This document shows positions 35,450 through 44,351 of a stretch of DNA of 64,000 nt, in pieces. Both the position numbers and the translations under genes were made by a program. Position 1 is the first letter of the stretch. Each line of letters opens with the position of its first letter. The notes under the pieces were generated by a model. It had not been told where the DNA came from, ran no database searches, and saw only the letters and a list, made by a program, of their open reading frames with translations. Source of the stretch: Pseudoalteromonas shioyasakiensis (GTDB taxonomy: Bacteria > Pseudomonadota > Gammaproteobacteria > Enterobacterales > Alteromonadaceae); the NCBI RefSeq assembly GCF_001550135.1, contig NZ_LRUE01000016.1, positions 147,699 through 211,698 of the forward strand, given 5' to 3'.

Positions 35450-35884
35450 TTATAAATACTTTTGCCAAGCGCTACAAGCGCTATCGATTAATGCGTAAAC
35501 GTGCTCAAAAGCCTCTTGGCTTTGACGGTATGGGTCGGGTATTTCTTTATCACCAACCCATTTACCTAGCAAAAATGTTTTACCACGAGCTTGCGGGTAG
35601 CGAGAGCACAAGTCGTTTATATGACGCTGCTCCATCACTAAAATAACACTGTGCTGTGCAACAAGGGCTGAGGTGATTTGCCTGCCCTGATGCTCGCTCA
35701 TATCAATACCATGTTGCGTTGCAATTTGCTGTGCTTGAGCGTCTGCTTGTTTGCCTTCAAGGGCCGTTAAGCCCGCTGAAGACACACTAACATTTTTACC
35801 TTGAAGTTTACTTTTTAATACATATTCGGCGGTTGGGCTACGGCAAATATTACCAGCACACACAACCAGTACAGAATCAAACAT
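35450..35884 (-). CDS. wzb: Low-molecular-weight protein tyrosine phosphatase Wzb
   Basis: The 144-residue protein begins FDSVLVVCAGNICRSPTAEYVL, the CxGNxCRSP phosphate loop of LMW-PTPs with catalytic Cys near residue 9, and ends with the DPY motif in KEIPDPYRQSQEAFE, where the Asp is the general acid. Wzb removes phosphate from the Wzc tyrosine tail and allows cycles needed for capsule polymerisation. It lies between wza and wzc with gaps of 12 and 14 bp. Confidence 0.95.
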   Translation of the reverse strand: MFDSVLVVCAGNICRSPTAEYVLKSKLQGKNVSVSSAGLTALEGKQADAQAQQIATQHGIDMSEHQGRQITSALVAQHSVILVMEQRHINDLCSRYPQARGKTFLLGKWVGDKEIPDPYRQSQEAFEHVYALIDSACSAWQKYL

Positions 35885-35896
35885 AACATTTAACCT

Positions 35897-37015
35897 TTAG
35901 TTCGAAGTTGTAACGTCATTAATTGAGTCAACTGTACTTACCGAAGGTAGTAATAAGCTGATTACACGGTTCCAACGCGCTAGCGGTGCTGAAGTTACAT
36001 ACACAATATCGTGCGGCTGTAATTCAAATTGCTCTGCAAGCACTAATGCTGCAACATTTTTTGCATGTAGTTGGTATACATCAGCAATGATGCCATCGGT
36101 TTCTAAGTTGCGTTTACGTAATACAAATACGCCATTTGCATCTGCTGTATTTTCGTTTAAGCCGCCTGCATCACTTAAAGCTTGCGCTAAATTTAAACCA
36201 TAACGATTAACGCCCACTGTACCAGCGCGTTTTACATCGCCTAATACAAACACTTTTTGCATATCGTTACGATTAACATGCACAATATCGCCATGTTTTA
36301 ATAAACGGTTTTGCGAGATATCGCCATGAGCATAAAAGTCATCTAGCTGGATCACTTCGGTTTTATCGCCACGGGTAAATGTAACTGTGCGCCAATCAGC
36401 AGAATCTGTTAACCCGCCTGCTTGGTTTAGTGCATCAATTAGAGTAAGCGGTACTTCGGTTACAGGAAGAACACCGGGGTTATTTACTTCACCTGTTACA
36501 TAGGCTTTTTGGCTTCTAAAGCCAACAATTTTAATATCTACTTGAGGGTCTTCGATTACGCGGCTTAAGCGCTTAACAAGCTCTTTATGAACTTGCTGTA
36601 CTGTTTTACCAGCCGCTTGAATATCTGGAGCGTAGGCAAAAGTAATAGTGCCGTCGGCTTGAACACGGAAGCCGTCGAACTCAGCAGTACGTTGTACTGC
36701 AGCAGGAATTGTTAATTCAGGATGATCCCATACGCCAATTGTGATTACATCGCCAACACCTAATTTGTATTGATAATCAGAGGTATCGATGCCATCAAGG
36801 CTTGATGGTAACGCTGGTTTCGTTTTACTTTGCTTTTGTTGATTAATGAGAGAAGAGTCGATGATTTGGATATTAACTTTATCGAGCTCCTTCTCAAGAT
36901 TATCTATTTGTTCGCCCGATTCGATTCCTTCAAAATGGCTACCGGGGATGATTGTACAGCCAGTCATTGCTAGTAACGCAAATGACGTTACAATTGTTTT
37001 ACAGCTAAGCGCCAT
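35897..37015 (-). CDS. wza: Polysaccharide export outer-membrane protein Wza
   Basis: The 372-residue lipoprotein has the lipobox LLAMTGC (lipidated Cys near residue 20), a Poly_export domain YKLGVGDVITIGVWDHPELT (about residues 83-102), then SLBB domains (KAYVTGEVNNPGVLPVT and KVFVLGDVKRAGTVGV) and a C-terminal amphipathic stretch ending before TSN. Wza octamers form the outer-membrane pore for capsule. It is the first gene of the wza-wzb-wzc set. A promoter and an ops-like element can be proposed upstream (37081-37119). Confidence 0.95.
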   Translation of the reverse strand: MALSCKTIVTSFALLAMTGCTIIPGSHFEGIESGEQIDNLEKELDKVNIQIIDSSLINQQKQSKTKPALPSSLDGIDTSDYQYKLGVGDVITIGVWDHPELTIPAAVQRTAEFDGFRVQADGTITFAYAPDIQAAGKTVQQVHKELVKRLSRVIEDPQVDIKIVGFRSQKAYVTGEVNNPGVLPVTEVPLTLIDALNQAGGLTDSADWRTVTFTRGDKTEVIQLDDFYAHGDISQNRLLKHGDIVHVNRNDMQKVFVLGDVKRAGTVGVNRYGLNLAQALSDAGGLNENTADANGVFVLRKRNLETDGIIADVYQLHAKNVAALVLAEQFELQPHDIVYVTSAPLARWNRVISLLLPSVSTVDSINDVTTSN

Positions 37016-37080
37016 TGTTATTTCCCAAATAATTATTCTTAAAACGTCCAGTTAAAATAAAACCACAACTGTTTATTTTT

Positions 37081-37088
37081 ACGCTGCC
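37081..37088 (-). promoter_or_regulatory. ops-like element (RfaH recruitment), tentative
   Basis: On the minus strand GGCAGCGT matches the ops core GGTAGCGT at 7 of 8 positions and lies 66 nt before wza, downstream of rfaH. It overlaps the start region of the promoter proposed at 37091-37119, where an ops site could not work, so at most one of the two calls holds unless a promoter lies further upstream. A 9-bp hairpin (37123-37143) lies just upstream. Confidence 0.25.
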
Positions 37089-37090
37089 TA

Positions 37091-37119
37091 ATTAAAGCAT
37101 GGCATTACAAGGTTCGCAA
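37091..37119 (-). promoter_or_regulatory. Candidate sigma-70 promoter of wza
   Basis: On the minus strand TTGCGA (37114-37119) and TTTAAT (37091-37096) are 17 bp apart, a good sigma-70 layout, giving a start about 70 nt before the wza ATG. Immediately upstream TGAGTGTTT and AAACGCTCA form an inverted repeat (37123-37143) that could be an operator. Confidence 0.4.
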
Positions 37120-37181
37120 GACTGAGTGTTTAGTAAACGCTCACTTGTGACAGGTTTTTGCAAAATAGTTAATGAATACTT

Positions 37182-37286
37182 CTAGGTTCTAGGTTCTAGG
37201 TTCTAGGTTCTAGGTTCTAGGTTCTAGGTTCTAGGTTCTAGGTTCTAGGTTCTAGGTTCTAGGTTCTAGGTTCTAGGTTCTAGGTT
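37182..37286. repeat. Heptamer array (CTAGGTT)15
   Basis: Fifteen identical units. The right end CTAGGTTCTTCAAGAT resembles the right end of the 13141 array (CTAGGTTCTTCAAAAT), which there is the 3' end of an S23 gene. The minus-strand frame here reads YNLEEPRT and stop against YHFEEPRT and stop for S23 copy 2. Confidence 0.97.
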
Positions 37287-37358
37287 CTTCAAGATTGTAA
37301 ATCGTTGCTTGTGTGTGTTTGCAAGCGTTATCGCGTTATGAATACAGAAGCCAACTTC

Positions 37359-37989
37359 GTAGGAGGCGTTTTAACGCCGAACATTTTAAACATGTTCACG
37401 GCTAAAGCCGTTCGTACGGGGTTGGCTACACCTTACCCTTCGCATTCACCATTTGTAGGCGTGAAATTTATTTCGCGCGAATTATTAATAACAGTGCCGT
37501 GTTTGAGACGCGCCAAGCAAGCGTGACGCCTACGCCTTACCCTTCAGAATTCGCCTTTTTGTAGGCGTGAAATTTATTTCGAGCGAATTATTAACAACAG
37601 AGCCGCGGTTGAGACGCGCCAAGCAAGCGTGACGCCTACGCCTTTTCTAGCCCTTCGGGCACGCTTCCGTTCCAGTTCGTCGCAGAGCTCCTCTCGCTCC
37701 ATCTTGAAAGCAAAACTCTTTGCTTGTCTAGCCCTTCGGGCACGCTTCCGCCCCTAGGTTGCAGTTCCTACGTACTGATTTTATTATTATTTTTTGTTTT
37801 TCACGTGTTAAAGCTTAATGCCTACACCGTAGGGGGGGTGTTTGAACGCCGAACATTTAAACCTGTTCACGGCTAAAGCCGTTCCTACGTTATTGCCGTT
37901 TTGAATTACGACTTATAAATTTTCAGTTCCGTGGTAGGCGTTTTAACACAGAACATTGAAATCATGTTCACGGCTAAGGCCGCTTCTAC
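37359..37989. repeat. REPIN cluster (five units)
   Basis: Pairs of facing GTAGG palindromes at 37359-37416, 37455-37533, 37561-37639, 37829-37888 and 37934-37989. Cores are GGCGTTTTAACGCC, ACGGCTAAAGCCGT and the GTGAAATTTATTTCGC/GCGTGACGCC type. The second and third units are both 79 bp and nearly identical; a third 79-bp copy is at 59079-59157. Confidence 0.75.
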
Positions 37990-38013
37990 GTCAATGTCGT
38001 TTTGAATCGCGAC

Positions 38014-38499
38014 TTATAAACTGATTTCTTTATTATCTACACTTACGGTGACTTGTTTGTTCAATAAATTAACTAACAAAATGCTACGCATGTCACCATC
38101 TGACTCTTGGTAAATAGCTTGAACATTTTTAAATGACTCTGTGTTTAGGTAAACAACATCACCGGCTTTTGGTAGCGAAGATGTTACCTCACTCATATCA
38201 CTCATAGATTTGAGTTGAGCAATTAACTGCTCAGGTACGATTTGAAATTTATGACCATAAGCAACAAAACCACTTACTCCACGGGTATTTTTTACCGCAG
38301 AAAAGTTACAGTTTTGCGAGTCTAGCTTTATAAATAAATAACTAGGGAAAAGAGGAGATGTACGAATTGAGCGACGACCCTTTACGATCCGCTCGATTTT
38401 ATGTTCGGGAAAGAATACTTCAAAACCTTGGTTTTGAAGGTTAGTTTGAGCTCTTAGCTCTTGTTTTGATTTACAAAAAAGTAAGTACCAACTTTCCAT
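38014..38499 (-). CDS. rfaH: Transcription antitermination protein RfaH
   Basis: The protein from MESWYLLFCKSKQELRAQTN is 161 residues, the size of E. coli RfaH (162). It has the NusG N-terminal fold with FPSYLFIKLD and the C-terminal half VVYLNTESFKNVQAIYQ, and lacks an extended KOW tail. RfaH joins RNA polymerase at ops sites and suppresses termination in long surface-polysaccharide operons. Earlier ATGs (up to 38535) are in frame, but AGGTG stands before this one and the family starts here. It sits between the two polysaccharide loci, after the terminator of the second. Confidence 0.9.
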   Translation of the reverse strand: MESWYLLFCKSKQELRAQTNLQNQGFEVFFPEHKIERIVKGRRSIRTSPLFPSYLFIKLDSQNCNFSAVKNTRGVSGFVAYGHKFQIVPEQLIAQLKSMSDMSEVTSSLPKAGDVVYLNTESFKNVQAIYQESDGDMRSILLVNLLNKQVTVSVDNKEISL

Positions 38500-38527
38500 A
38501 GTCACACCTAAAATACTCATTTTCCTT

Positions 38528-38553
38528 AAAACCAATCCAAAAGGATTGGTTTT
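38528..38553. terminator. Terminator after ugd (end of second locus)
   Basis: AAAACCAATCC and GGATTGGTTTT form a perfect 11-bp stem with a 4-nt loop, flanked by A and T runs so it can work in both directions. It stands between the stop codon of ugd (38625) and the start of rfaH (38499) and marks the end of the 38625-56662 transcription unit. Confidence 0.85.
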
Positions 38554-38624
38554 TATGAGCCAGCGATTATACGCAGAGAATTTAGGCGTGTCTATTACAA
38601 AATTGTTATTACCCCAAGTGAGAA

Positions 38625-39791
38625 CTAATCACTACCAAACAGGTCTCTGGTGTACACTTTTTCTGCAACATCATCGAGCTCAGTTACCATTCTGTTGGCA
38701 ATAATTACATCTGCAGAAGACTTTAATTCAGCTAGGTCATGGGTCACTTTAGAGTTAAAGAAAGTTTCTTCATGTAATTCAGGTTCATAAACTATCACTT
38801 CAACACCCTTAGCTTTGATTCGCTTCATGATGCCTTGAATAGCGGATGCTCTAAAGTTATCCGAACCAGCCTTCATGATTAAACGATGAATACCCACTAC
38901 CTTTGGCTTTCTTGCGAGGATCGACTCTGCGATAAAATCTTTACGAGTAGAGTTTGCGTCTACAATGGCGCGGATCATGTTGTTTGGCACGTTTTGATAG
39001 TTAGCCAATAATTGCTTGGTATCTTTAGGTAAACAATACCCACCATAGCCAAAAGAAGGGTTGTTGTAATGATTACCTATACGTGGGTCTAAACTTACCC
39101 CTTCAATAATTTGTTTAGAATTTAAACCATGACTTTCTGCGTAGCTATCAAGCTCGTTAAAGTAGGCTACGCGCATAGCAAGGTAAGTATTTGAGAACAA
39201 CTTGATTGCTTCTGCTTCGGTTGAATCTGTGAATAAAACTTCAATACCTTCTTTAATAGCCCCTTGAGCTAGTAAATTTGCAAATACTTCGGCGCGCTCA
39301 GAACGCTCACCCACAATAATACGCGATGGGTATAAGTTGTCGTACAGTGCTTTACCCTCTCTTAAAAACTCTGGAGAGAAAATAATGTTTTCTGTATTAA
39401 ACTTTTGCTTAATGCTTTCGGTAAAGCCAACAGGTACAGTTGACTTAATAACCATTACTGCTGCTGGGTTTATTGCTTGTACATCAGCAATAACAGCTTC
39501 AACTGACTTGGTATTAAAGTAGTTGGTCTCTGGATCATAATCGGTAGGCGTAGCGATGATGATAAAATCAGCATTTTGATAAGCTAATTGCTTATCTGTA
39601 GTGGCAGTAAAATTCAGTTGCTTATTAGCAAGAAAATCTTCAATTTCTGTGTCTGATATTGGCGACTTTCCGGCATTTAGTTGCGCTACTTTTTCTTCAA
39701 CAATATCTAGAGCTACTACATTGTTATGTTGGGCCAACAACATGGCATTAGATAAACCAACATAACCCGTACCCGCGATTGTAATATTCAT
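38625..39791 (-). CDS. ugd: UDP-glucose 6-dehydrogenase
   Basis: The 388-residue enzyme oxidises UDP-glucose to UDP-glucuronate with two NAD. It opens [21 protein letters not shown] (Rossmann GxGxxG), has [23 protein letters not shown], and the catalytic cysteine in [16 protein letters not shown] (about residue 255). The length and motifs match the short bacterial Ugd type. It is the last gene of the second polysaccharide unit; UDP-glucuronate may enter either polysaccharide. galU at 10238 provides its substrate. Confidence 0.92.
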   Translation of the reverse strand: MNITIAGTGYVGLSNAMLLAQHNNVVALDIVEEKVAQLNAGKSPISDTEIEDFLANKQLNFTATTDKQLAYQNADFIIIATPTDYDPETNYFNTKSVEAVIADVQAINPAAVMVIKSTVPVGFTESIKQKFNTENIIFSPEFLREGKALYDNLYPSRIIVGERSERAEVFANLLAQGAIKEGIEVLFTDSTEAEAIKLFSNTYLAMRVAYFNELDSYAESHGLNSKQIIEGVSLDPRIGNHYNNPSFGYGGYCLPKDTKQLLANYQNVPNNMIRAIVDANSTRKDFIAESILARKPKVVGIHRLIMKAGSDNFRASAIQGIMKRIKAKGVEVIVYEPELHEETFFNSKVTHDLAELKSSADVIIANRMVTELDDVAEKVYTRDLFGSD

Positions 39792-39818
39792 ATATACCTA
39801 GTTAAACTGCTTTATTTT

Positions 39819-41747
39819 TTACTTTGCATTCTTCAATACAGTTACATTTTCGTTATTTTTAACACTCTCGAGCCAATGGAGGTCACAAATACCATCTGTA
39901 GGATTGAAGGCTGTTGGTGCTTCTAACAACAACTTACGAATAGAGTGGTGATCGTTTAAATCACATGACGATTTAAGCTCAAGTAAAACTTGCTCAAGCT
40001 CATCCCATGGCATCTTAACTTCGTGTGCACTCATGATTCTTTGGTGATCTGTACCAACAACGTTATCACCAATCAATAGCTCTTCATAAAGCTTTTCGCC
40101 AGGTCGTAAACCTGTACATTGAATTTCAATATCACCTTCTGGGTGTTTATTTGACTTCACTTCTAAACCAGAGAGGTGGACCATCTTAGTCGCTAAATCC
40201 ATTATCTTAACTGGCTCGCCCATATCTAGAACGAAAACATCGCCACCTTTACCCATTGCACCTGCTTGTATTACAAGCTGTGCGGCTTCAGGAATCGTCA
40301 TAAAATAACGAGTGATATCTTTATGGGTTAAAGTGATTGGGCCGCCTTGTTTTATTTGTTGCCTAAATAGCGGAACAACAGAGCCTGATGACCCAAGAAC
40401 ATTACCAAAACGCACCATAGTAAAGCGCGTAGTTTTTTGCGTATCAGATAATGCTTGTAGCACTAACTCAGCCATGCGCTTAGTTGTCCCCATAACATTG
40501 GTAGGACGAACCGCTTTATCGGTTGAAATTAGTACAAAGGTCTCAACGTTGTTTTCTATCGCAGCACGGGCAATGTTACTGGTACCAAAGATGTTATTTT
40601 TAACACCTTCTATAACATTGTGCTCAACCAAAGGAACATGCTTGTAGGCCGCAGCATGATAGATAGTTTGTACTTTAAATGACGAAAGTGTCATTGAAAT
40701 GAGTTTAAAGTTTTGAATAGAACCAAGAATCGGCACTATTTCGATATTTAGGGAGTTTTGAAAAACGTAGTCTTTTAGTTCTTTTTCAATTGCATATAAA
40801 CCATATTCAGAAAGTTCAAATAAAACTAGCTTCGCCGGTGAGTTTTTAACAATTTGTCGACAAAGTTCCGAGCCAATAGACCCTCCAGCTCCAGATACCA
40901 AAACAACCTTATCTTGAATATTGGCAGACATTAATTCGGAGTTTGGCTCTACTGGATCACGCCCTAAAAGATCTTCAACACCAACCTCTTTGACTTGCTC
41001 TAAGCTTGTATTACCAGCAACAATATCGGCCATACCTGGGATTGTCATAACCTGTAATTTAAAAGACTCTATTTTATTTAGAATTTCTTTTCTACGACTT
41101 CCCCCTGCACTTGGAAGAGCTAATAAAATTTTACTTGCAGATTTACTATTTGCCACTGAGGGAATGTCATCAGGATGAAAAACATTAATACCTTGGATAA
41201 AGGTATTTTGCTTTTTAAGATCATCATCAATGAATGCAACTGGGGCATACTCTGGTCCATTGGCTAGAGCTGTGGCTAATTGACGACCTGCAGAGCCAGC
41301 GCCATAAATAATTACATTCTCTTTTCTACGCATTATCAGTTTACCGACAATTGCACGGACAGTTAACCGACTGCCACCGATAAACAATAAAGAGATACAC
41401 GCGTAAATAACAGGAACAGTTCTTGGTACCTGAACGCCTAAAAAGAATGAGCTAGCAACAAAGTAAATTGTTGATAAAATTACACCAGCAAGAATTGCCC
41501 ATAGAGCTTGTGAGTTTATGTACCTAAGCACAGCACGGTAAAGGCCTAACTTTATGAAACTAAGAAGGCTTAATGGAGTTATGGCAAAAACCAACCACCA
41601 ATTTTTTACTTCGTGGAATTCATCAAAGTTATCTAAACGCAAGATAAAGGCCAGCCAAAAAGCAGTAAATATAAATACTGTATCAATAGCCACAGACAAA
41701 ATACGTTTTTGGCTTCTTGGTAATTTCACAAGGTAATTAAGTAACAA
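39819..41747 (-). CDS. UDP-sugar 4,6-dehydratase, WbpM/CapD type
   Basis: The 642-residue membrane protein has four N-terminal hydrophobic segments, a CoA-binding-like Rossmann part (VIIYGAGSAGRQLATALA) and the dehydratase domain with KVVLVSGAGGSIGSELCRQI and STDKAVRPTNVMGTTKRMAEL, the extended-SDR WbpM signature. Relatives convert UDP-GlcNAc to UDP-4-keto-6-deoxy-GlcNAc, which is used for QuiNAc, bacillosamine-type or FucNAc sugars. With the reductase at 42444 and the initiating transferase at 41896 a UDP-QuiNAc-like pathway is the simplest reading. Confidence 0.88.
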   Translation of the reverse strand: MLLNYLVKLPRSQKRILSVAIDTVFIFTAFWLAFILRLDNFDEFHEVKNWWLVFAITPLSLLSFIKLGLYRAVLRYINSQALWAILAGVILSTIYFVASSFFLGVQVPRTVPVIYACISLLFIGGSRLTVRAIVGKLIMRRKENVIIYGAGSAGRQLATALANGPEYAPVAFIDDDLKKQNTFIQGINVFHPDDIPSVANSKSASKILLALPSAGGSRRKEILNKIESFKLQVMTIPGMADIVAGNTSLEQVKEVGVEDLLGRDPVEPNSELMSANIQDKVVLVSGAGGSIGSELCRQIVKNSPAKLVLFELSEYGLYAIEKELKDYVFQNSLNIEIVPILGSIQNFKLISMTLSSFKVQTIYHAAAYKHVPLVEHNVIEGVKNNIFGTSNIARAAIENNVETFVLISTDKAVRPTNVMGTTKRMAELVLQALSDTQKTTRFTMVRFGNVLGSSGSVVPLFRQQIKQGGPITLTHKDITRYFMTIPEAAQLVIQAGAMGKGGDVFVLDMGEPVKIMDLATKMVHLSGLEVKSNKHPEGDIEIQCTGLRPGEKLYEELLIGDNVVGTDHQRIMSAHEVKMPWDELEQVLLELKSSCDLNDHHSIRKLLLEAPTAFNPTDGICDLHWLESVKNNENVTVLKNAK

Positions 41748-41895
41748 TCGAGGGCCCTTCCTGAGCTAAGTGTTCACATCTGTGCCGATTTTACTACAGC
41801 AACAACATTCATAACAATGAAAATAATTTAACCTTAAACGACTGCGAACTCTTTATTAGTTTGTAATAATGAGTGTAAATTTGTTACCAAGTCAT

Positions 41896-42444
41896 TTACT
41901 TTACTCTATCACCACTACCACTGCCTGTTACTGTCATAAGTATTAGCTTGAAATACAGTTTTATATTTAATGTATCAATCATTTGCTTATCTACCTCAGC
42001 TAACTTAGCTGGCGTTGACATGTCTATTTCGTTTACTTGTGCTAAACCTGTAATTCCTGGTCGCACATCAAATACGTTTAATTTACTTCTTTCTAAGGTT
42101 AGCTCTTCTTGGTTAAATAGCCCAGGTCTTGGACCTACTAAGCTCATTTCTCCTTTTAGCACATTCCATAATTGCGGAATTTCATCTAATTTCGTCTTAC
42201 GTAAGAACGACCCAAATGGAGTTATTGAAGCAGAGTTTGCTAGATGACTTGCCACTGATGCAGTATCAACCTTCATTGTTCTGAACTTTACCAAGATGAA
42301 TGGCTTTTGATTACGTCCAACCCGCTCTTGTCTAAAGACTGGAGAGCCTGTATCAAATAAACCAATAATGAAAAGTATAATCAAAAAAGGAAAAGCAAAT
42401 ACCAATCCGAACAAAGCAATGAAAAAATCTAAAATACGTAACAT
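41896..42444 (-). CDS. PglC/WbaP-like initiating phosphoglycosyl transferase (short form)
   Basis: The 182-residue protein has one N-terminal membrane hairpin (MLRILDFFIALFGLVFAFPF) and the minimal catalytic domain with PVFRQERVGRNQKPF, LVKFRTMKVDT, KTKLDEIPQLWNVLKGEMSLVGPRP and RPGITGLAQVN. This is the monotopic small PGT type (PglC, WreU and similar), which loads a UDP-activated amino sugar onto undecaprenyl phosphate. Its start codon overlaps the stop of the reductase gene by one base. It gives the second locus its own initiating enzyme, distinct from WcaJ. Confidence 0.87.
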   Translation of the reverse strand: MLRILDFFIALFGLVFAFPFLIILFIIGLFDTGSPVFRQERVGRNQKPFILVKFRTMKVDTASVASHLANSASITPFGSFLRKTKLDEIPQLWNVLKGEMSLVGPRPGLFNQEELTLERSKLNVFDVRPGITGLAQVNEIDMSTPAKLAEVDKQMIDTLNIKLYFKLILMTVTGSGSGDRVK

Positions 42445-43331
42445 TAACGTCTACCCATGTTTATTTCTGTTAAAAGTTTGTCTGCTTTCGAAGAGTCGAC
42501 CACAAAGTTATCAAGCAGGACATTTTCACGTTCTTTTTGCCCAAGAACTCTTAACCCTAAACGCAGCAATATCTCAGGAAAGTAAAAGTGCCTAATATTT
42601 ACTTTTTGACTACCTGCAAGATAATTGAGTACTTGCTGAAGTGATAAAGCTTTTTCATCAGCTAATAGGTAAGTCTCACCATTTGCTTTGTCGGTCATTA
42701 AGCAAAGTTTGGTGAAACGAAGTAATTTATCTACTGATAAGTACGAACGCTGATTGCTAATTGCTTTGAAAGGAAATGCATGAACTTTAGAGACTAGTTT
42801 AGCTAAAGTTCTTATGTTCCCAGGTGCATCATGACTCAACACAAGTGTAGGGCGAATTATAATGTAATTAATGCCTGAATCGGAACAAAAAGTTTTTACT
42901 AAGTTTTCTGCGGTGATTCTTGTTTGAAGCTGTGGCTCCCCTTCAATTAACGAAGAGTTTTCATTAACATCTAAATTAGCGAATTTACCGTGCACATATG
43001 CCGTACTGAAGTAAATAAACTTTTTTATATTATTGTTTTTACACGCTACTAATAAATCTTTTAGAGCACTAATATTGGTTTGCTCAAGCTCTTGAATAGC
43101 CGCTGCATGTTTATGAGCAAACGATGCCAAATGAATAACTTGAGTGCATCCTTTTAGCGCACTATCCCACTGTGAAAATTCAGATAAGTCACCAGTTACT
43201 ACAGATTTGACTGCGGCTTGAGTAGTAATTTCGCTCTCTCTTTGTGTTATCGAGATAGAGAAATCTTTTGCTAAAAAATCAACAAGCTTTTTACCAATAA
43301 AGCCATTTCCACCTGTAATTAAGACTCCCAT
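42444..43331 (-). CDS. NAD-dependent sugar epimerase/reductase (UDP-4-keto-sugar reductase candidate)
   Basis: The 295-residue extended-SDR protein begins MGVLITGGNGFIGKKLVDFL with the GxxGxxG loop, and has FIYFSTAYVHGKFA and the catalytic tyrosine region before NIRTLAKLVSKVHAFPF. Proteins of this size next to a WbpM-type dehydratase and a short PGT are often 4-keto reductases that make UDP-QuiNAc (WbpV/WreQ type). The substrate is inferred from that arrangement only. Confidence 0.72.
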   Translation of the reverse strand: MGVLITGGNGFIGKKLVDFLAKDFSISITQRESEITTQAAVKSVVTGDLSEFSQWDSALKGCTQVIHLASFAHKHAAAIQELEQTNISALKDLLVACKNNNIKKFIYFSTAYVHGKFANLDVNENSSLIEGEPQLQTRITAENLVKTFCSDSGINYIIIRPTLVLSHDAPGNIRTLAKLVSKVHAFPFKAISNQRSYLSVDKLLRFTKLCLMTDKANGETYLLADEKALSLQQVLNYLAGSQKVNIRHFYFPEILLRLGLRVLGQKERENVLLDNFVVDSSKADKLLTEINMGRR

Positions 43332-43339
43332 ATTAACTC

Positions 43340-44344
43340 CTAAAAGAATCTATTCTTAAGTCTTAAACTCGGTGCTTCAACTAGTTTCCACGAAACTGTA
43401 GAAACAACAAAGATCGTCGTAAATAGCACTAAGTAAGATGAAACCGTATTAAATTCAAAACCATTTGCTATAAATAACTGAATGATCGGGAAATGAAAGA
43501 TATATACACCGTATGAAATATCGCCTAACTTTTTAAATGAAAGTACATTAGGCAATGAAATAAATACCAATGTAATGAAAACAGCAATTACAAATGGCTG
43601 TAAGTAATAGAAATTGAGCCACATCAAAATAACTGATGCAATTAACAAGGCTGAAAATTGTCTTTTCAATATATCAAAGTATTTAAAGCAAAATATACCT
43701 GAAACAAAATACATCATTTGCCCTGGCAGCTGTGATGCCAGTGTTTCAGCCATTGGAATAGTATCTTTATGCAATAAGACAAAATCTTTATAAATGAATG
43801 ATAATACATAGATTACCAACATATATAAGTAACTATATTTACGCTCTAACAGCATGTAAATAATAGGAACCATGCAATAAAACATAACTTCTATTTTTAG
43901 AGTCCATAATGAACCATTAATGAAGGGCTCTGGGTTCGTTGAAAATACACCATCAATAGTAGGTGCTAAGAAATTCAGAAAAACCGCATTAGCTATAAAG
44001 TACTTAATTTCAGATGCATAGTTCCCAACTGAACTCCCGTCCCCGACCAGAAAATATAAACAGCTAGAAAACAAGATTAACAAAATATATGCAGGGTAAA
44101 GGCGAAGAAAACGCCCCCAAAAATAATTAATGAGCGTTTTTCTTCTGTCGTAGCTCATATAAATCAAAAAGCCACTAACAATGAAGAATGTAGACACAGC
44201 ACTACCAGATAACCAATGTAGTGATTCACTAACTGACTCAGTCAGGGGGGTTTTAGCTAAAAAAGCTAAGTGTAAAAACACGACTGCCGTGGCAAGTACC
44301 AATCTTAAAAAGTCTAGATTATTGCTTTTATAAACATACTTCAT
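43340..44344 (-). CDS. Acyltransferase family 3 (OafA-like) membrane protein
   Basis: The 334-residue protein has about ten membrane segments. It starts NNLDFLRLVLATAVVFLHLAFL, where RLxxAxxVxxxH holds the histidine thought to be catalytic in acyltransferase-3 enzymes, and continues with SGFLIYMSYDRRKTLINYFWGRFLRLYPAYILL. Such proteins O-acetylate sugars on the periplasmic side. It lacks the extra C-terminal SGNH domain of longer OafA proteins. It is probably a decorating enzyme of the second repeat unit. Confidence 0.87.
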   Translation of the reverse strand: MKYVYKSNNLDFLRLVLATAVVFLHLAFLAKTPLTESVSESLHWLSGSAVSTFFIVSGFLIYMSYDRRKTLINYFWGRFLRLYPAYILLILFSSCLYFLVGDGSSVGNYASEIKYFIANAVFLNFLAPTIDGVFSTNPEPFINGSLWTLKIEVMFYCMVPIIYMLLERKYSYLYMLVIYVLSFIYKDFVLLHKDTIPMAETLASQLPGQMMYFVSGIFCFKYFDILKRQFSALLIASVILMWLNFYYLQPFVIAVFITLVFISLPNVLSFKKLGDISYGVYIFHFPIIQLFIANGFEFNTVSSYLVLFTTIFVVSTVSWKLVEAPSLRLKNRFF

Positions 44345-44351
44345 TTATGCA

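Larger units (their letters stand above)
37016..38013. other. Gene-free spacer between rfaH and wza
   Basis: About 1 kb: the wza promoter region, a (CTAGGTT)15 array (37182-37286), and a run of REPINs (37359-37416, 37455-37533, 37561-37639, 37829-37888, 37934-37989). Two copies of a 23-bp sequence with the core GCCCTTCGGGC stand 81 bp apart (37647 and 37728). I see no credible coding frame; the one plus-strand frame across 37305-37526 is translated REP sequence. Confidence 0.75.

Noticed and set aside
37305..37526. A 73-codon plus-strand frame between rfaH and wza
   Set aside because: It runs through two REPINs, so its peptide is translated palindrome sequence.
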